From Achromobacter xylosoxidans (GTDB lineage: Bacteria; Pseudomonadota; Gammaproteobacteria; Burkholderiales; Burkholderiaceae_B), in the NCBI RefSeq assembly GCF_002192695.1, contig NZ_MTLG01000067.1:62001-126000 (forward strand): a stretch of DNA of 64,000 nt. Direction: 5' to 3'. A program made the position numbers and the translations under genes. The notes beneath the pieces are model-generated. The model saw nothing but the letters and a program-made list of their open reading frames with translations, was not told where the DNA came from and did not search any database. This document shows positions 36,058-45,558 of this stretch, one piece after another (the stretch's first letter is position 1; each line of letters starts with the position of its first letter).

Positions 36058-37221
36058 TCAGGCCATGTTGGCGCCCAGTCCCAATTCCGCCAGGATGGCG
36101 GCGGTGTGCTGCCCCAAGGCGGGCACGGCGCCCATGGCCGCGCTTGCGTCAGACAGGGTCGCGGGCGGCAGCAACGCCTGGATGGGACCGCCTGGCGTCG
36201 CCACGTCGCGCCAGCGGCCGCGCGCGGCAAACTGCGGGTGCTCCCAGACCTCGTGCATGTTGTTCAAGGCGGAGTTGGCGATACTGCCCCGATCCAGCCT
36301 GGCCAGCACTTGTACGCGCGACAGGGTAGCGAAACACTGCGCGATGCGCTCGTCCAGCGCCTCGCGGTGCCGCACGCGCTGGACGTTGGTGGCATAGCGT
36401 TCGTCGTCGGCCAGCGCCGGGTCCTCCAGCACGTGGGTGCAGAAGCTGCGCCATTCGCGGTCGTTCTGCAGGCCGAATATCACGGGCTTGCCGTCGCCCG
36501 CGAGGTATTGCCCATAGGGCGCGATCGCGGGATGCGCCACGCCGTTGCGTGCGGGCGGGGTGCCGCCGTAATGCGCGAAGTTCAAGGCATAAGAGGTCCA
36601 TTCCGTCAGCGCCTCCAGCATGGTCACCTCGACGCGCAAGCCGGCGCCGGTACGTCCGCGCTGTATGAGCGCCGACAGGATGCCGGAGTACGCATACATG
36701 CCGGCGGCGATATCGGCGATGGAGATGCCCGTGCGCGCGGGGGATTCAGGCGTGCCGGTCAGGGAGATCAGGCCGGAAGCCGCCTGGATCAGCAGGTCGT
36801 AGGCCTTCTTGTCGCGATAGGGGCCGTCGTCGCCGTAGCCGGAAATGTCGCACACGATCAGGTTGGGGAAGTCCGCGCGCAGGGTCTCGTAGTCCAGGCC
36901 CATGCGGCGCGCGGCGCCGGGGGCCAGATTCTGGATGAAGACATCGGCCTGGCCCAGCAGTTGCCGCAGCACTTGCGCGGCCCCCGGCGCCTTGGTGTCC
37001 AGCGCCAGGCTTTCCTTGCCCCGGTTGGCCCATACGAAGAACGACGACAGGCCGCGCACGGTGTCGTCGTAGCCCCGCGCGAAGTCCCCGGCATCCGGCC
37101 GTTCGATCTTGATGACGCGCGCGCCCAGGTCCGCCAATTGGCGGCTGGCGAACGGGGCGGCGACGGCGTGTTCGAGCGCGATGACGGTGATGCCGTCTAG
37201 GGGGCGGGTAGCTGCGGTCAT
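36058..37221 (-). CDS. CaiB/BaiF family CoA-transferase (family III)
   Basis: The 387-residue protein carries the family III CoA-transferase pattern: ITVIALEHAVAAPFASRQLADLGARVIKIE (read in parts), FFVWANRGKESLALD, DISGYGDDGPYRDKKAYD and the catalytic Asp170 in TGISIADIAAGM. ATG 37221 is preferred over 37281 because AGGAC sits just before it and family similarity begins there. It lies downstream of a LysR gene on the same strand (120-base gap) and divergent, beyond that gene, from a Bug/MaoC unit. CoA donor and acceptor are unknown. Confidence 0.88.
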   Translation of the reverse strand: MTAATRPLDGITVIALEHAVAAPFASRQLADLGARVIKIERPDAGDFARGYDDTVRGLSSFFVWANRGKESLALDTKAPGAAQVLRQLLGQADVFIQNLAPGAARRMGLDYETLRADFPNLIVCDISGYGDDGPYRDKKAYDLLIQAASGLISLTGTPESPARTGISIADIAAGMYAYSGILSALIQRGRTGAGLRVEVTMLEALTEWTSYALNFAHYGGTPPARNGVAHPAIAPYGQYLAGDGKPVIFGLQNDREWRSFCTHVLEDPALADDERYATNVQRVRHREALDERIAQCFATLSRVQVLARLDRGSIANSALNNMHEVWEHPQFAARGRWRDVATPGGPIQALLPPATLSDASAAMGAVPALGQHTAAILAELGLGANMA

Positions 37222-37341
37222 ATCGTCCTGGAAGCGGGAGGTGGGCCGGGGCGCGTGCCGGACCCGGCGGCGGCGAAGCATTATGGAATGCGGGGTCCGC
37301 GCGCGGCCAGTCGATATTCTTTAAGCGGGATTCGAGGTTTT

Positions 37342-38253
37342 CTAATCGTCGCCCAGGGCCGGCCGCGGCTCGGTGACGAAGCTGACGAAGGCGCGCGCAT
37401 ACCCGGGCAGGGCGTCCTGCTTGCGCATCACCGCGCGCTGCTCGCGCACGGCCCAGGACTCCTCGATCTGCACGCATTCGACCTTGCCCTGCGCCAGCGC
37501 GGGGGCCGCCACCGAACGCGGCACCAGCGAAATGCCGGCGCCTTCCTGGACGCAACGCAGCACGGCGTCGAAGTTGGGCGCGTGCACGCGTACGCGCGGC
37601 TTGAGGCCCATCTGCTCGGCCATTTGCTGCAGGTACAGGAAGTTGCTGCTCTTGCGGCCGATGGCGACCAGATCGTGCGACAGCGCGGTTTCGAGCGAAA
37701 CGCGCGGGTGCAGGCTGAGCGGGTGGCGCGGGGGGATGATGAAGATCAGTTCGTCCTGGCCGTAGCTGATGAATTCCAACCCTCGCATTTCAATGGCGCC
37801 CGCGACCAGCCCGATGTCGGCGCGGCCGTCCAGCACCGCCTTGACGGTTTCTTCGCTGAGATGCTCCTCGAGATCCACGTTGACGTTCGGGTAGGCGGCC
37901 AGGAACCGGCTCAGTGCGCTGGGCAGGCTGCTCAGCGTGCTGCTGTTGGCGTAGACGCGGATATGGCCTTCGACGCCGTCGGTGTGGCGGCGCATTTCCG
38001 CCTGCAGGCGCTCGACGTTGCCCAGTATGGTCTGCGCATAGCGCAGCACGGTCATGCCGGCGGCGGTGAGCGACATGCCTTTCTGGGTGCGCACGAACAG
38101 CGGCACGCCCATGGCCTGTTCCAGGTTCTTCAGGCGGTAGCTGGCCGACGGCGCGGTCAGGTGCAGGTCGGACGCTCCAGCTGTGAGGCTCTTGGCTTCG
38201 GCAATGGCGACAAAGACGCGCAGGTCGGTCAGTTCGTAGCGCAAGGAGGGCAC
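37342..38253 (-). CDS. LysR-family transcriptional regulator
   Basis: The 303-residue protein starts MPSLRYELTDLRVFVAIAEA, followed by a helix-turn-helix (TAGASDLHLTAPSASYRLKNLEQ, read in parts) and LFVRTQKGMSLTAAG, then an effector domain typical of CysB/LysR types (GHIRVYANSSTLSSLPSAL onward). It is divergent from the Bug/MaoC genes and upstream of the CoA-transferase. A clean T-N11-A inverted repeat lies in the divergent region. Confidence 0.92.
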   Translation of the reverse strand: MPSLRYELTDLRVFVAIAEAKSLTAGASDLHLTAPSASYRLKNLEQAMGVPLFVRTQKGMSLTAAGMTVLRYAQTILGNVERLQAEMRRHTDGVEGHIRVYANSSTLSSLPSALSRFLAAYPNVNVDLEEHLSEETVKAVLDGRADIGLVAGAIEMRGLEFISYGQDELIFIIPPRHPLSLHPRVSLETALSHDLVAIGRKSSNFLYLQQMAEQMGLKPRVRVHAPNFDAVLRCVQEGAGISLVPRSVAAPALAQGKVECVQIEESWAVREQRAVMRKQDALPGYARAFVSFVTEPRPALGDD

Positions 38254-38290
38254 CTGGATTCGGGCGGCGCAGCGCCGTGGCGGGCCGCTG

Positions 38291-38305
38291 TTAGAAGGGC
38301 TCTAA
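38291..38305. promoter_or_regulatory. Candidate LysR box, TTAGA-N5-TCTAA
   Basis: TTAGAAGGGCTCTAA is a perfect inverted repeat with T-N11-A spacing (T38292, A38304). It lies 38 bases upstream of the LysR start and about 85 bases before the Bug-protein gene. Confidence 0.65.
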
Positions 38306-38388
38306 GCCGGATAAGAAACTTTCGACTATTCCTGCCTCCGGCCTCGTCTCTATATTGTGCCGCACACAAAAGACCAACGGAGACAAGC

Positions 38389-39372
38389 ATGAGACATGGA
38401 TTTCCCTGGCGCGCCCTGGCGGGCGCCGCCGTGATCGCCGCGGGCGCGCTGGCGGGGGGCGCAGTAGCGGCGCAGGACTATCCGGCCAAGCCGGTACGCC
38501 TGGTGGTGCCGTATGCGGCGGGCGGGCCCACCGACACCTTCGCGCGGGCCTTGGCGGAGACCTGGAGCCGCAAGCTGGGCGCGGCGCTGGTGGTCGAGAA
38601 CCGGACCGGCGCCGGCACCCTGGTCGGCACGGAAACCGTGGCGCGCGCCACGGCCGACGGCTATACCTTGCTGCTGACCACGGTGGCGCACGCGGTCAAT
38701 CCCAGCATCCATTCCAACCTGCCGTACCGCACGGTGGAGGACTTCGCCCCGGTAGGCCTGGCGGCCAAGGCGCCGCTGGTGCTGGTGGTCAACAAGAACG
38801 TGCCCGCAGCGACCCTGCCGGAATTCATGGCCTATCTCAAGGCCAGGCCAGGCAAGGTCAACTACGGCTCGGCCGGCATCGGCAGCGCGCCGCACCTGGC
38901 CGGCGAACTGCTGAACCATCTGGCCGGGGTGCGCGCCATGCACGTGCCGTACCGCGGCAGCGCGCCGGCGATGGCGGACGTTATCGGCGGACACCTGGAC
39001 TTCATGATCGATAGCGCGCCCACGGGTTTGGCGCAGGTCCAGGCCGGCACGGTCAGGCTGCTGGCGACGTCGATGGCGCAGCCCCTGCCGCAGACGCCCG
39101 GCACCCCGCCCATCGCGCAAGCGGTGCCGGGCTACGAGGCCTATACCTGGAACGCCGTCCTGGCCCCGGCGGGCACCCCGGCGCCGGTCGTCGACAAGCT
39201 CAACGCCACGTTGCGGGCCGCGCTGGCCGATCCCGAGCTGCGGCGCCGCGCCTACGACATGGGGCTGGTGCTGCAACCGGACACGACGCCCGCCGCGCTG
39301 AGCGCTTTCCTGCAGGGCGAACTGAAGAAGTGGGGCGAGGTCGCCCGCGCCGCGCACATGACCGCGAACTGA
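38389..39372 (+). CDS. Bug-family (TctC-like) periplasmic solute-binding protein
   Basis: The 327-residue protein has a signal peptide (about 1-29, ending GGAVAAQ) and the Bug consensus: DYPAKPVRLVVPYAAGGPTDTFAR, VVENRTGAGTLVGTE, TADGYTLLLTT, GKVNYGSAGIGSAPHLAGE and HVPYRGSAPAMADVIGG. ATG 38389 follows AACGGAGAC; the longer open frame upstream is a shadow of the LysR gene. It should bind a carboxylate in the periplasm. A MaoC-like hydratase gene follows after 27 bases, and the divergent LysR and CoA-transferase complete an uptake-and-activation group. Confidence 0.92.
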   Translation: MRHGFPWRALAGAAVIAAGALAGGAVAAQDYPAKPVRLVVPYAAGGPTDTFARALAETWSRKLGAALVVENRTGAGTLVGTETVARATADGYTLLLTTVAHAVNPSIHSNLPYRTVEDFAPVGLAAKAPLVLVVNKNVPAATLPEFMAYLKARPGKVNYGSAGIGSAPHLAGELLNHLAGVRAMHVPYRGSAPAMADVIGGHLDFMIDSAPTGLAQVQAGTVRLLATSMAQPLPQTPGTPPIAQAVPGYEAYTWNAVLAPAGTPAPVVDKLNATLRAALADPELRRRAYDMGLVLQPDTTPAALSAFLQGELKKWGEVARAAHMTAN

Positions 39373-39399
39373 ATCCCGTCGAGACAAAAGGAACCCTGC

Positions 39400-39864
39400 A
39401 TGATCAAGCACCAGCTCTGCGTTCAGCGCTACTTCGAGGACTTCGAAGTCGGCGAGGTCTTCGTGCTGCCGTCCCGCACCATGACCGATGCCCTGTTCGC
39501 CGCGTTTCAGCTCGCCAGTGGCGACAATCATCCCGTGCATTACGACGTCGAATACTGCCGCGCCCACGGCATGCCCCACATGCTGGCTCACGGCTTCCAG
39601 GTCGCCATCCAGACGGCCGCGGGCGCCGGACTGTTCCCCCACATGGTGGAGGATTCGCTCAAGGGATTCCTGGAACAGAGCAGCCGTTTCCTGAAGCCCG
39701 TGTTCGTGGGTGACACGCTTTATTCGTCGCTGACGGTGGCGGAACTGCTGCCCGGGCGTACCACGGGCGTGCTGGTCATGCACAGCCTGGTGCGCAACCA
39801 GCGCGACGAGGTGGTGATGGACGGCGTGCAGAAGTACTTGTTGCGCAAGGGCCAGGCGCAATAG
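39400..39864 (+). CDS. MaoC-like hydratase (hot-dog fold)
   Basis: The 154-residue single hot-dog-domain protein carries the hydratase-2-type active-site helix with Asp and His: QLASGDNHPVHYDVEYCRAHGMPHMLAHGF. The C-terminal strands include KPVFVGDTLYSSLTV. Such enzymes hydrate enoyl-CoA or act as beta-hydroxyacyl dehydratases. AAAGGA precedes the ATG, and the gene is co-directional with the Bug gene. It probably acts on the CoA ester produced by the CoA-transferase across the divergent promoter. Confidence 0.88.
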   Translation: MIKHQLCVQRYFEDFEVGEVFVLPSRTMTDALFAAFQLASGDNHPVHYDVEYCRAHGMPHMLAHGFQVAIQTAAGAGLFPHMVEDSLKGFLEQSSRFLKPVFVGDTLYSSLTVAELLPGRTTGVLVMHSLVRNQRDEVVMDGVQKYLLRKGQAQ

Positions 39865-39974
39865 CCGGCAACTCCCGGGAGGGCGGATCGCAACGCCTGC
39901 TCGGGAAACTCCCTATCTTCCAAAGGCGTGCCGCCCGTTGACAGCGGACTGCGGCGAATCGATACTTGAATCCA

Positions 39975-39988
39975 GTACGTATACGTAC
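39975..39988. promoter_or_regulatory. Perfect palindrome upstream of the extradiol dioxygenase pair
   Basis: GTACGTATACGTAC is a perfect 14-base palindrome in the 189-base gap between the MaoC-like gene and the dioxygenase beta-type gene (ATG 40054). It overlaps AT-richer sequence likely to be a promoter and may bind a dimeric regulator; no regulator gene for it is adjacent. Confidence 0.5.
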
Positions 39989-40050
39989 AAAATGGCGCGC
40001 CCAAGCAGCATCGGTCGAACCCGGTTCCTAATGCTCTCGCAAAGGAGTAA

Positions 40051-40980
<930 letters not shown>

Positions 40981-40996
40981 CCTCTGGAGACCTGCC

Positions 40997-41815
40997 ATGA
41001 CCCTCGTTTCCGCTTTTCTCGTTCCCGGCAGCCCGCTGCCGCAGCTGCGCAGCGACGTGGCGCCTTGGGGACGGTTGAACCAGGCGCTGCGCGCGGCCGG
41101 CAAGACGCTGGCGGCTTCCCGGCCCGATGTGGTGCTGGTGTATTCGACGCAGTGGATGGCGGTGCTGGACCAGCTGTGGATCACGCGCGCGCGCAGCACC
41201 GGCGTGCACGTGGACGAGAACTGGCACGAGTACGGCGAGCTGCCCTTCGACATCGCCAGCGATGCGGGCCTCGCGCAAGCCTGCGTGCAGGGTTGCCGCG
41301 ACGCCGGCATCCATGCGCGCGGCGTGGACTACGACCAGTTCCCCATCGATACCGGCACCATTACGGTCAGCACGCTGATGGGCTTCGGCACGGACCAGCT
41401 GCCCGTGACGCTGGCGGCCAACAACCTGTACCACGACAACGCGCAGACGGAGCAGCTCAGCCGCATCGCCTTGCAGGCGGCCGCGGCCCAGGGCAAGCGG
41501 GCGGCGGTCATCGGCATAGGCGGGTTGTCCAACACCATGTTTCGCGAGCCCGTGGCGCCCGAATCGGACCGCCTGATCTCCCAGGCCGACGACGACTGGA
41601 ACCGCCGCATGCTGGCGCTGCTGGAAAGCGGCGACGCCGCGCAGTTGCGCGCGGCGATGCCTGAGTACGCCGGGCAGGCCAAGGCGGAAATGGGCTTCAA
41701 GCACATGTCCTGGCTGCTGGGCGCGCTGGGCGAACGGTTCCGCGGCGCCAAGGTGCTGGAGTATGCGCCGCTGTATGGCAGCGGCGGGGCGGTGGTGGAA
41801 TTCAAGCTGGATTGA
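40997..41815 (+). CDS. Extradiol dioxygenase, non-catalytic alpha-type subunit, 2-aminophenol 1,6-dioxygenase-like
   Basis: The 272-residue protein is a LigB-fold paralogue of the preceding subunit but lacks the metal ligands: the region matching VHSPHWI reads VYSTQWM (His to Gln), and the first His of APHPPH is replaced in VPGSPL. Its length and this loss match the alpha subunit (271 residues) of 2-aminophenol 1,6-dioxygenase, which forms a heterotetramer with the catalytic subunit. CTGGAGACC gives a good ribosome site. It ends 64 bases from the convergent fumarase gene. Confidence 0.88.
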   Translation: MTLVSAFLVPGSPLPQLRSDVAPWGRLNQALRAAGKTLAASRPDVVLVYSTQWMAVLDQLWITRARSTGVHVDENWHEYGELPFDIASDAGLAQACVQGCRDAGIHARGVDYDQFPIDTGTITVSTLMGFGTDQLPVTLAANNLYHDNAQTEQLSRIALQAAAAQGKRAAVIGIGGLSNTMFREPVAPESDRLISQADDDWNRRMLALLESGDAAQLRAAMPEYAGQAKAEMGFKHMSWLLGALGERFRGAKVLEYAPLYGSGGAVVEFKLD

Positions 41816-41846
41816 AGAGACGCGCCGAGCCGTGACGCATGCCGCG

Positions 41847-41869
41847 CAGCGCCTTCGAGGGCGGCGCTG
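41847..41869. terminator. Hairpin between convergent dioxygenase and fumarase genes
   Basis: CAGCGCC (41847-41853) pairs with GGCGCTG (41863-41869) around a nine-base loop; ATTT follows on the plus strand. Likely a modest terminator for either transcript. Confidence 0.5.
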
Positions 41870-41879
41870 ATTTCCGTAG

Positions 41880-43433
41880 TCAAGCCGCCCCGGCCAGCGC
41901 CACCGGTATCTCCCTGCTTCCCACGGCGCGGCGCCATTGCGCCGGCCCCGACACATGCAGGTTGCCGCCCTGCGCATCCACCGCCACGGTCACGGGCATG
42001 TCCGTGACTTCGAATTCGTGGATCGCTTCCATGCCCAGGTCCGCGAAGGCGATGACACGGGCGCCGCGGATGGCGCGGGACACCAAATAGGCCGCGCCGC
42101 CCACCGCGATCAGGTAGGCCGCCCGGTGGCGCTGGATCGCGTCGACCGCCTGCGGGCCGCGTTCGGCCTTGCCTATCATCGCCAGCAGGCCGGTGCGTTC
42201 CAGCATCATGTCGGTGTAGCCGTCCATGCGGGTCGAGGTGGTGGGGCCGGCCGGGCCGACGGCCTCGTCGCGCACGGCGTCCACCGGGCCCACGTAGTAG
42301 ATCGCGCGGCCGCGGAAGTCGGCGGGCAGGGGCTCGCCGCGGGCCAGCATTTCGCGGATGCGCTGGTGCGCGGCGTCGCGTCCGGTCAGCATGCGGCCAT
42401 TGAGCAGCAGGGTTTCGCCGGCGCGCCAGGACGCGACTTCCTCGCGGGTAAGGGTGTCCAGGTTCACGCGCCGGCCTGTGGCGGAGCCGCGTTCCGGCCC
42501 CAGGTCGGGCCAGAGGTCCAGCGAGGGCGGGGCCAGGTGCACGGGGCCGGATCCGTCCAGCACGAAGCTTGCATGGCGCGTGGCCGCGCAATTGGGAATC
42601 AGCGCGATGGGCTTGGCGGCCGCGTGCGTGGGGTAGGTCTTGATCTTCACGTCCAGCACGGTGGTAAGGCCGCCCAGGCCCTGCGCGCCCACGCCCAGCG
42701 CGTTGACGCGGTCGTACAGTTCGAGCCGCAGCGCGTCTTCGGGCTCCAGTGTTCCGCCGCGCTGCGCCCGCGCCTGCAGTTCATGCATGTCCAGGGGCTG
42801 CATCAGGCTTTCCTTGGCCAGCAGCACCGCTTTCTCGGCGGTGCCGCCCACGCCTATGCCCAGCATGCCGGGCGGACACCAGCCGGCGCCCATGGCGGGT
42901 ATCTGCGCCAGCACCCAGTCGACGACGCTGTCGGCCGGGTTCAGCATGGCCAATCGCGCCTTGTTTTCCGAGCCGCCGCCCTTGGCCGCCACCGTGACCG
43001 CGACGCTGGCGCCCGGCACGATCCGCATGCTGATGACGGCGGGCGTGTTGTCGCGGGTGTTGCCGCGGCCGAACAGCGGGTCCGCCACCACCGAGGCCCG
43101 CAGCGGATTGTCCGGGTCCAGGTAGGCGCGCCGCACGCCGGCGTTGACGGCATCTTCCAGGCCGCCGGTAAAGCCTTCCCAGCGCACGTCCATGCCGACT
43201 TCCAGGAACACGTTGACGATGCCGGTGTCCTGGCAGATCGGCCGCCGGCCGATGGCCGCCATGCGCGAGCTGGCCAGGATCTGCGCCATGGCGTCGCGCG
43301 CGGGCGCGCTAGCCTCGCGTTCGTAGGCGCGGGCCAGGTGCGCGATGTAGTCGGCCGGATGGTAGTGGCTGATGTACTGCAGCGCGCTGGCGATGGACTC
43401 GATCAGGTGGTCCTGGCGGATGAAGGTGCTCAT
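41880..43433 (-). CDS. Class I (iron-sulfur) fumarate hydratase
   Basis: The 517-residue protein has the class I fumarase layout, with alpha-type and beta-type domains fused. Candidate [4Fe-4S] cysteines are Cys67 in RPICQDTG, one in GAGWCPPGM, and one in PNCAATRH. The C-terminal half has AVGPAGPTTSTRMDGYTD and DLGMEAIHEFEV. It converts fumarate to malate (or a related dicarboxylate such as tartrate or mesaconate). It is the last gene of the eight-gene operon, which fits disposal of fumarate released by the FAH-family hydrolase. ATG 43433 is the family start; the frame continues upstream only as a shadow of the transporter gene. Confidence 0.9.
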   Translation of the reverse strand: MSTFIRQDHLIESIASALQYISHYHPADYIAHLARAYEREASAPARDAMAQILASSRMAAIGRRPICQDTGIVNVFLEVGMDVRWEGFTGGLEDAVNAGVRRAYLDPDNPLRASVVADPLFGRGNTRDNTPAVISMRIVPGASVAVTVAAKGGGSENKARLAMLNPADSVVDWVLAQIPAMGAGWCPPGMLGIGVGGTAEKAVLLAKESLMQPLDMHELQARAQRGGTLEPEDALRLELYDRVNALGVGAQGLGGLTTVLDVKIKTYPTHAAAKPIALIPNCAATRHASFVLDGSGPVHLAPPSLDLWPDLGPERGSATGRRVNLDTLTREEVASWRAGETLLLNGRMLTGRDAAHQRIREMLARGEPLPADFRGRAIYYVGPVDAVRDEAVGPAGPTTSTRMDGYTDMMLERTGLLAMIGKAERGPQAVDAIQRHRAAYLIAVGGAAYLVSRAIRGARVIAFADLGMEAIHEFEVTDMPVTVAVDAQGGNLHVSGPAQWRRAVGSREIPVALAGAA

Positions 43434-43471
43434 GGCGTGCGTGGGTAGGTGGCTTGGGCAGAGGTTCAAGT

Positions 43472-44824
43472 TCAATCGGCGTGCAGCGTGACGCCGGGCC
43501 GGTCCTTGACCAGGCTGACGGCGACGAAGGACACCACCGCCATGGCGATCACGTAGACGCCCACATGCCAGGACTGGCCCGTGGCCGTGATGATGGACTG
43601 CGCGATCATCGCGGCGAAGGCGCCGCCCAGGATGGAGCCCAGCGCGTAGCCCGCCGACACGCCCGAGTAGCGCACGTCGGCCGGGAACATCTCGGCGTAC
43701 AGTGCGGCCTGCGGGCCGTAGGTCAGGCCCAGCGGCACCGACAGCACGGCCAGGGCGAAGGCGAACTGCATGACGTCGCCGGAGTCGACGAAGGACCACA
43801 TCGGTATGGCCCACAGCGCCAGCAGCACGTAGCCGAGCTGGAAGGTGCGCACGCGGCCGATGCGGTCGCCCAGCCAGCCGCCCAGCAGCGTGGTGCCCAG
43901 CCAGCAGGCCGCGGCCAGCGTGCAGATCATCAGCACCTGCTGCGGCGGCATGCGCAGCGCCCGGCTGCCGTAGCTGATGAAGAAGCCGACCAGCAGGTAG
44001 CCCGCCGTGCTGTTGCCCACGAATATCAGCGTGGTCAGCAGGATCTGGCGCGGATGCTTGCGCAGCAGCGTGCCCAGCGGCGCCGAGGAATGGCTGCGGC
44101 GCGACTGCATCTCCAGGAACACGGGCGATTCCTCGACCGCGCGGCGGATGAAGACGCCGACCACGATGAGCGCGATGGATAGCAGGAAGGACACGCGCCA
44201 GCCCCAGGCCATGAAGTGGTCGGGGCCGACCAGGGAGGTAATGCACCACAGCACGCCGGTGGCGACGATCATGCCCAGCGGCACGCCGATCTGCGGGAAG
44301 GCGCCGAACAGCGAGCGCCGCTCGCGGGGCGCATGCTCGACCGCCATGAGCGCCGCGCCGCCCCATTCGCCGCCGGCGGAAAAGCCTTGCAGCACGCGCA
44401 GCGTCACCAGCATCACCGGCGCCCAGACGCCGATCTGCGCATAGGTGGGCAGCACGCCGATCAGCGCCGTGGATACGCCCATCAGGATCAGGGTGGCCGC
44501 CAGCACCCGCTTGCGGCCGTAGCGGTCGCCCAGGTGGCCGCAGACGATGGCGCCCAGCGGCCGGAACAGGAAGGCCACGCCCACGGTCGCAAACGACAGG
44601 ATCAGCGACAGTTCCGGGTTCTCCTTGGCGAAAGGCGCGAAGAACAGCGAGCCCAGCACCAGGCCGGCCGCCTGGACGTAGATGAAGTAGTCGTACCACT
44701 CGATGGCCGAGCCTACCAGCGTGGCGGCCAGCACCTTGCGGTCGTCGGCGCTGACCAGCGGGCCGGACGCGGCCCGGCGGGCGGATGCGACGGCGGCGCC
44801 GTCGGCGGGGATTTCTGTCTGCAT
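43472..44824 (-). CDS. MFS transporter, metabolite:H+ symporter (MHS) type
   Basis: The 450-residue, 12-helix protein begins with a short polar leader, then VGSAIEWYDYFIYVQAAGLV, the classic MHS first helix. PLGAIVCGHLGDRYGRKRVL carries the MFS loop motif, followed by GFSAGGEWGGAALMAVEHAP. MHS members import shikimate, citrate, ketoglutarate, protocatechuate and similar acids. It sits between the isomerase and fumarase genes in the aromatic-type operon and probably imports its substrate. Confidence 0.92.
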   Translation of the reverse strand: MQTEIPADGAAVASARRAASGPLVSADDRKVLAATLVGSAIEWYDYFIYVQAAGLVLGSLFFAPFAKENPELSLILSFATVGVAFLFRPLGAIVCGHLGDRYGRKRVLAATLILMGVSTALIGVLPTYAQIGVWAPVMLVTLRVLQGFSAGGEWGGAALMAVEHAPRERRSLFGAFPQIGVPLGMIVATGVLWCITSLVGPDHFMAWGWRVSFLLSIALIVVGVFIRRAVEESPVFLEMQSRRSHSSAPLGTLLRKHPRQILLTTLIFVGNSTAGYLLVGFFISYGSRALRMPPQQVLMICTLAAACWLGTTLLGGWLGDRIGRVRTFQLGYVLLALWAIPMWSFVDSGDVMQFAFALAVLSVPLGLTYGPQAALYAEMFPADVRYSGVSAGYALGSILGGAFAAMIAQSIITATGQSWHVGVYVIAMAVVSFVAVSLVKDRPGVTLHAD

Positions 44825-44877
44825 GGTTGTCTCCGTGGGGGAATGCGGCGGTTCAGCTTCTTATTGGGGGGTGTCGC

Positions 44878-45546
44878 CTAGGCCGCCGCGCTCTGCGGCG
44901 CGTCGGGCTGGTTTTCGGGACGGGCCGCTTCGAAGGCCGGCTGGCCGGCGCAGGCCTGGACGATGCCGCGGACCCGCTCGAAGGGCGCCAGGTCCGCGCC
45001 GTAGCGCAAGGCGTTGTAGACCTGCGGGATCAGATAGCACTCGACCAGCGTGGGCGCGGCGCCCAGCGCGTAGCCGCCGTCCTGCGCCGCGGGCAACGCC
45101 GCCTCGAAGGCCTGGAAGCCTTCCGCGCACCAGTGGCGGTACCAGTCCTGGATCTGTTCGTCATCCGCGCCGAACTGGGCGCGCAGGCGCTTGAGCGCAC
45201 GCAGGTTGTTGAGCGGATGCATTTCACAGGCGATCAGCTGCGCCAATGCGCGGGCCTGCGCACGCAGCGCCGGATCGGCTGGCAGCAGCGGCGTGCCGGG
45301 ATGGCGCTCGTCCAGGTACTCGATGATGGCCAGCGACTGCTGCAGGCGCAGGCCGTCGATTTCCAGCATGGGCACCAGGCCGAAGGGCGCCAGCGCGCGG
45401 TAGGCGGGTTGCTGGTGTTCGCCCTTGACCATGTGCCAGGTGACCTGGCGGTAAGGCAGTCCCTTCAAGGCCAGGGCGATGCGGACCCGGTAGGCCGCGG
45501 AACTGCGCCAGTAGCTGTGCAGGGTGAGGGCGGGCGTGTCGGCCAT
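44878..45546 (-). CDS. maiA: Maleylacetoacetate/maleylpyruvate isomerase (zeta-class GST)
   Basis: The 222-residue protein has the zeta-class GST signature SSAAYRVRIALALKGL (residues 15-30) holding the glutathione-activating serines, followed by GLVPMLEIDGLRLQQSLAIIEYLDE and a helical C-terminal domain. These enzymes use glutathione to convert maleyl- to fumaryl-acetoacetate or -pyruvate. It lies 12 bases after the FAH-family hydrolase gene, the expected next step, so the two products probably act in sequence. Which of the two substrates it uses cannot be decided. Confidence 0.9.
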   Translation of the reverse strand: MADTPALTLHSYWRSSAAYRVRIALALKGLPYRQVTWHMVKGEHQQPAYRALAPFGLVPMLEIDGLRLQQSLAIIEYLDERHPGTPLLPADPALRAQARALAQLIACEMHPLNNLRALKRLRAQFGADDEQIQDWYRHWCAEGFQAFEAALPAAQDGGYALGAAPTLVECYLIPQVYNALRYGADLAPFERVRGIVQACAGQPAFEAARPENQPDAPQSAAA

Positions 45547-45558
45547 GGCGGTCTCCGG

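Noticed and set aside
41880..44699. Single 939-codon frame suggesting a transporter-fumarase fusion
   Set aside because: The fumarase begins at 43433. The earlier residues are a shadow of the MHS transporter, which is complete in another frame.
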